Made by a program: the position numbers and the translations under genes
Shown: piece after piece, positions 41,413-44,549 of the stretch
Layout: each line of letters begins with the position of its first letter
How positions within the stretch are numbered: position 1 is the first letter of the stretch
Notes under the pieces: generated by a model
Databases searched by the model: none
What the model saw: the letters and a program-made list of their open reading frames with translations, nothing else
Told to the model about the DNA's origin: nothing
Source of the DNA: Paenibacillus oceani
Lineage (GTDB): Bacteria > Bacillota > Bacilli > Paenibacillales > NBRC-103111
Direction: 5' to 3'
Length of the DNA: 44,549 bases
NCBI RefSeq assembly: GCF_014705615.1
Contig: NZ_JACXJA010000061.1
Location: 1-44,549 of the forward strand

Positions 41413-41965
41413 GAAAATCTATCCTTTCTTTGGCTGTTTTTGGTTATAAAGGCTCTGTTCAATAGGACCAATTGGCCATTGTACAATTAAGGTTCGCCAG
41501 TTTAAGGGGCCCAATAATTACCCCTACGCAAGACTCACCTCTGATATCTTTTATTTTCCCCGAATTTTTAAGCCGCCGGGCCCGTTTCGCATCCCAAAGC
41601 CCCGCTGTAGCTGGAGTTCAAAATTATTTTCAAAAAAGGGTTATGCTTGTGATTTAAATCACATGTTATTCGCAAAACATGTGGTACATTAAAGACGTGG
41701 AAAGGAAAACCAAAGAAAGCGAAAAACAAGCAGGTGATACCCACAACGCAAGCAGCAAGCCCATCACCGGCGAGAAGAGCGCACAAGAAAGGAAGATGCG
41801 TCATGCGGCACTTGAAACCGGCCATGCTTCGATCCCGATCCAGCCGACAGCGAAAACCAACCGATAAGTGAATCTTCCGGAACTAGAAAGGTTTCACGCC
41901 AACGGTGCAAAAGGATAACACAAATTCATTCAACATCGATCCAAAACCTTTTTTACACCCTATAT
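41413..41965. other. Intergenic region upstream of the DoxX gene
   Basis: No convincing gene. A plus-strand frame at 41679-41867 (62 codons) begins just after a regulatory palindrome, but has no ribosome site and an unremarkable product. The stretch 41730-41775 can form a GGTGAT/ATCACC hairpin, so a long structured leader for the DoxX gene is possible. I recognise no riboswitch class here. Confidence 0.35.
41648..41663. promoter_or_regulatory. TGTGA-N6-TCACA palindrome (distal copy)
   Basis: TGTGATTTAAATCACA is perfectly symmetric and fits the target of CRP/Fnr-family proteins and nearly that of the redox repressor Rex (TTGTGA-N6-TCACAA). It stands 345 bases before the DoxX gene, 303 bases from the second copy. 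Confidence 0.65.
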
Positions 41966-41988
41966 TGTGAAAAAGTTCACATTATAAT
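41966..41988 (+). promoter_or_regulatory. TGTGA-N6-TCACA palindrome abutting a TATAAT -10
   Basis: TGTGAAAAAGTTCACA (41966-41981) is followed one base later by TATAAT (41983-41988). No good -35 is seen. The place of the palindrome, centred about 20 bases before the expected start, suits a repressor such as Rex better than an activator. The DoxX ATG lies 20 bases downstream of -10, with GAGGAG between. Confidence 0.7.
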
Positions 41989-42008
41989 CCCATGAGGAGC
42001 TGATCACC

Positions 42009-42557
42009 ATGTTGTTCAAATTTTGGAGAGAAAATCGTTACGCCGCTGCCATGCTGCTTATCATCCGGTTGTACCTTGGCTGGGATTGGATGACAGCCGG
42101 CTGGGGGAAATTGACCGGAGGGTTCGACGCCGGAGGGTTCCTGAAAAACGCCATTGCCAAGCCGGTAGTCGATAAAGCGACAGGCGGCGCGATGTACCCG
42201 ACCTTCACCGCATTCCTTGACAACTTTGCGATGCCGAACGTGAAACTGATCAACTTCCTGATCCCGCTCGGTGAATTCCTGGTCGGACTCGGCCTTATCG
42301 TAGGGGCTCTGACGACAGCAGCCGCCTTCTTCGGACTGATGATGAACTTCATGTTCCTCTTCGCCGGAACGGTAAGCACCAACCCTTGGATGGTTCTGAT
42401 CGGTACGCTCATCCTGGTCGGCGGAACAAACGCCGGCAAATACGGAGTCGACTACTACCTGATGCCGCTGCTGCATAAAGCCGTTGCACACTTCAAAAAA
42501 GACAAAAAAACGAAAGGCGGAACGCTCGGCGGCACTCACACGCCACTGAACGTGTAA
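42009..42557 (+). CDS. DoxX-family membrane protein
   Basis: A 182-residue membrane protein with four hydrophobic helices. R-L-Y-L-G-W-D-W-M near residue 20 and L-G-E-F-L-V-G-L-G-L-I-V-G in the third helix are typical of the DoxX/DoxD group (PF07681). Members are linked with quinone or thiol redox processes and membrane oxidation stress, but few have a known reaction. The Lys-rich C-terminus should be cytoplasmic. It is a single gene with a GAGGAG site, a redox-type palindrome at the promoter and a perfect terminator. Confidence 0.9.
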   Translation: MLFKFWRENRYAAAMLLIIRLYLGWDWMTAGWGKLTGGFDAGGFLKNAIAKPVVDKATGGAMYPTFTAFLDNFAMPNVKLINFLIPLGEFLVGLGLIVGALTTAAAFFGLMMNFMFLFAGTVSTNPWMVLIGTLILVGGTNAGKYGVDYYLMPLLHKAVAHFKKDKKTKGGTLGGTHTPLNV

Positions 42558-42573
42558 CCTGAACGGTAAGCCA

Positions 42574-42612
42574 AATCGCCCCCGCTGCCATCACAGCGGG
42601 GGCGATTTTTTG
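42574..42612 (+). terminator. Strong terminator of the DoxX gene
   Basis: AATCGCCCCCGCTG and CAGCGGGGGCGATT form an unbroken stem of about 14 pairs around CCATCA, followed by TTTTTT. Confidence 0.95.
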
Positions 42613-42646
42613 GTGTTCCGGTTCCAGGGTAATAACGACGAGCCGG

Positions 42647-44549
42647 TTATTTTAACACAAACTCCGTGCGGCTATACCCCTCCCTCGTCTTGCGCACTTC
42701 GAGTACGGCAGGGAACGCATCCTTCAACTCCTGCACGTGGGAGATCACGCCGATCGTCCGGCCTGCCTTTTGCAGGTCGACCAGCGTGGCGACCGCTTTG
42801 CCGAGCGATTCTTCGTCCAGCGAGCCGAAGCCTTCGTCGATAAACATCATTTCGATCGTGACGCCGCCCTGATGAGACTGGATGACATCGGTCATCCCCA
42901 GCGCCAGACAAAGGGAAGCGTTAAACTTCTCGCCGCCGGACAACGTTTTGACGTCGCGGTTTTGCCCCGTATAAGCATCGTAAACGTCGAGTCCAAGGCC
43001 GCTTTGCTTGCCGCCCTTCTCCAAGCGGTCGCTGCGCTGCAGCATAAACTGTCCGTTGGACAAGTTCGATAGCCGGGCATTGGCCGCCTGCAAGATCTGC
43101 TCCAAATATTCGATCAGTATGTATCGCTCGAACGATATTTTAAGCGGGTTGTCGCCTTTGATCATCTGGTACAGGTCCATCACCTGCTCGAGACGCTCTT
43201 CGAGCTCGCGGGTTTTGCCTTGCGCCGCCTCGATCGACCGACTCAGCCGTTCGGCCTCCTGACGGTACCGCTCGGCCGTCTGAATCTCGGCCAGCACCTG
43301 CTCCAGCTCGCGCTTCTGCTCCGCCAGCGCCGCGCTCATCGCATCGGTGTCGGCCGGCTCGCGCCCGGCAAGCTCCCGCTCCAGCTCGGCCATCTGCTCG
43401 GCCAGCGCCGCGACCGATTGGCGGAACGCCTCAATCCGTTCGCGCAGCGCCAGACGCTCCGCCTCCGCCAGCCTTGCCTCCACATATTCGGCCGGCGAGG
43501 CGAACCCGCTCTCCGCCAGCTCCAGCCGGAACCGCTCCCCGGCCTGCCGCAGGTTGCTCTCCGCCTCTTCCAGCTGCGCGGCCATCTGGACTTCGCCCGC
43601 CTTCTCGGCGGCAAGCTTCGTCTGTGCCGCTTGCAGGCGCTGCTGCGCTTCCTTCCAGGCCGCTTCGAGCTGGGCGACGTGCGCGCTTTGCGCTTTCAGC
43701 CGCCGCTCCAGCAGATCCGGCGACCGCAGCTCCTCCGGAATGCGCTCCAGCTCTTTTGCGAGCAGCGACTGCTTCGAGCCGCTCTCCACCGCAAGCTGCT
43801 GCTGGCGCTGCTGCAGATCGTCCTTGCCCTTCAACTGCTCATCCAGCTTCCGGTCTAGCAGCGCTTCTTCCTGCCGCAGCGCTGGCAGCGAAGCGGCAAG
43901 CTGCTTCAGCTTGTCCGTCTCGGCTCGCAGCTTCTTGCCCTCGGCCTCCAGCCGCGCGTATTGCTCCGCCAGGGCTGCCGGCTCGATCCCGTGCTCGGAC
44001 GCCTCCCTCGCCCCGGCGTCCCAGCCGGTCCGCGCCGCCGCCGCTTGCGCCTTCGCTGCGCTGAACTCCTGCTCCGCATGACGCAGCGACTCTTTCGCCT
44101 GCTGCAGCGCCTCGCGCGACGGAAGCGCCTCCCCTGCGGCCGCTTTGCTCGGATGCTCGGCGCTTCCGCATACCGGGCAAGGCTTGCCGTCGTGCAAATG
44201 CGCCGCCAGCAAGCTCGCCTGCCCTTCGATCCAGAGCGTCTCGAGCCGGTCGTGCTCCGCCCGCATTCGCCGAAGCTCGCGCTCCTGCTCGCCTTCGAGC
44301 CGGCCGAGCTCGCCGAGCCGCTTCTCGAGCTCGCTCAGCTCCTTCAGCAGCCGCGCCTGCTGCCGCATCCGCTCGAGCGCCTCGAGCCGCTCCGGCAACG
44401 CCGCCGTCTCGGCTTCGGCCGCGTGGCGCCGCTCGGCGCACGCCCGCTTCGCTTCGCGGACGCCGGCCAGCGCCGCCTCGGCCGCTGTCAGCTTCGCGCG
44501 GCCGGCCCGCTCCTCACCGGCGAGCCGCTCCGCTTCGCGCCGCAGCGCG
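42647..44549 (-). CDS. sbcC: Exonuclease subunit SbcC, C-terminal part (runs off the window)
   Basis: The frame is open to the right edge, so the N-terminal ATPase half is missing from the window; about 634 residues are visible. From the left end of the protein come Arg-, Ala- and Glu-rich coiled coil, the zinc hook C-P-V-C-G, the second coiled-coil arm, then the C-terminal ABC half: signature T-L-S-G-G-E-K-F, Walker B M-M-F-I-D-E-G-F-G-S-L-D and the H-loop I-S-H. With SbcD it forms the Mre11-Rad50-like nuclease that cuts DNA hairpins and protein-blocked ends. The coiled coil is very GC-rich, which opens long false frames on the other strand. Confidence 0.93.
   Translation of the reverse strand, partial: ALRREAERLAGEERAGRAKLTAAEAALAGVREAKRACAERRHAAEAETAALPERLEALERMRQQARLLKELSELEKRLGELGRLEGEQERELRRMRAEHDRLETLWIEGQASLLAAHLHDGKPCPVCGSAEHPSKAAAGEALPSREALQQAKESLRHAEQEFSAAKAQAAAARTGWDAGAREASEHGIEPAALAEQYARLEAEGKKLRAETDKLKQLAASLPALRQEEALLDRKLDEQLKGKDDLQQRQQQLAVESGSKQSLLAKELERIPEELRSPDLLERRLKAQSAHVAQLEAAWKEAQQRLQAAQTKLAAEKAGEVQMAAQLEEAESNLRQAGERFRLELAESGFASPAEYVEARLAEAERLALRERIEAFRQSVAALAEQMAELERELAGREPADTDAMSAALAEQKRELEQVLAEIQTAERYRQEAERLSRSIEAAQGKTRELEERLEQVMDLYQMIKGDNPLKISFERYILIEYLEQILQAANARLSNLSNGQFMLQRSDRLEKGGKQSGLGLDVYDAYTGQNRDVKTLSGGEKFNASLCLALGMTDVIQSHQGGVTIEMMFIDEGFGSLDEESLGKAVATLVDLQKAGRTIGVISHVQELKDAFPAVLEVRKTREGYSRTEFVLK

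Noticed and set aside
41730-41790. Hairpin-rich stretch considered as a second riboswitch
   Set aside because: It lacks the GEMM, SAM, ydaO and cobalamin core words that I could check by eye.
41679-41867. Plus-strand frame of 62 codons behind the distal TGTGA-N6-TCACA site
   Set aside because: No ribosome site stands before the ATG and the product looks random; more likely part of a leader.
41982-42539. Minus-strand frame of 185 codons over the DoxX gene
   Set aside because: Shadow of the DoxX gene, which has four membrane helices, a good ribosome site, a promoter and a terminator.
43220-44081. Long plus-strand frames over sbcC
   Set aside because: Products are low-complexity Ala, Arg, Ser and Leu text caused by the GC-rich coiled-coil codons of sbcC.

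Overview
The window looks like chromosomal DNA from a spore-forming member of the Paenibacillaceae (Paenibacillus, Cohnella or a close relative). This rests on low-GC Gram-positive ribosome binding sites (AGGAGG types), CotF-like spore coat genes, a YunC/DUF1805 gene, PerR-type boxes and a paeninodin-type lasso peptide cluster. The genus is an inference from gene content.

Layout. (1) About 0.26-13.4 kb, all on the minus strand: an exopolysaccharide operon. It reads chain-length regulator, BY-kinase-like ATPase, a structured leader placed like the EAR antitermination RNA, a large UDP-sugar 4,6-dehydratase, GalU, UDP-glucose dehydrogenase, UDP-glucuronate 4-epimerase, a DegT aminotransferase, an initiating sugar-phosphate transferase, three glycosyltransferases and a Wzy-like polymerase. 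The distal genes are much more AT-rich. (2) About 13.5-22.5 kb: an accessory block. It holds a seven-gene lasso peptide operon (cyclase C, precursor A, HPr-kinase-like K, PqqD-like B1, protease B2, nucleotidyltransferase N, ABC transporter D), a tyrosine recombinase with an altered catalytic residue as a probable last gene, two small related helical proteins and an XRE regulator. (3) 22.6-30.3 kb: YunC, spore coat genes, a FAD oxidoreductase, small membrane or secreted proteins, a MITE-like element, and a thioredoxin-reductase-like, glutaredoxin and peroxiredoxin operon with PerR-type boxes. (4) 30.4-44.5 kb: a small basic protein under the shared operator, a sugar isomerase pair, RecQ, a secreted coiled-coil protein, a large HAD-containing protein, a glycosyltransferase, a c-di-GMP riboswitch ahead of an HD-GYP gene, a DoxX protein behind TGTGA-N6-TCACA sites, and the 3' part of sbcC.

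The most interesting signal joins these parts. A 15-bp palindrome, GATAC-N5-GTATC, occurs upstream of five transcription units: the exopolysaccharide operon, a 46-aa protein, the lasso operon, a 62-aa protein next to the XRE gene, and a 70-aa basic protein. At three promoters it fills the 17-bp spacer between -35 and -10. This predicts a repressor, most simply the XRE protein, that switches exopolysaccharide, a phosphorylated lasso peptide and several small proteins together. The two small helical proteins resemble each other and are candidates for antirepressors or signals in the circuit.

The lasso precursor is too short for most gene callers. It encodes a 43-aa peptide with a predicted 24-aa core, a Ser1-Asp9 ring and a C-terminal Ser, the residue that kinases of the paeninodin type phosphorylate.
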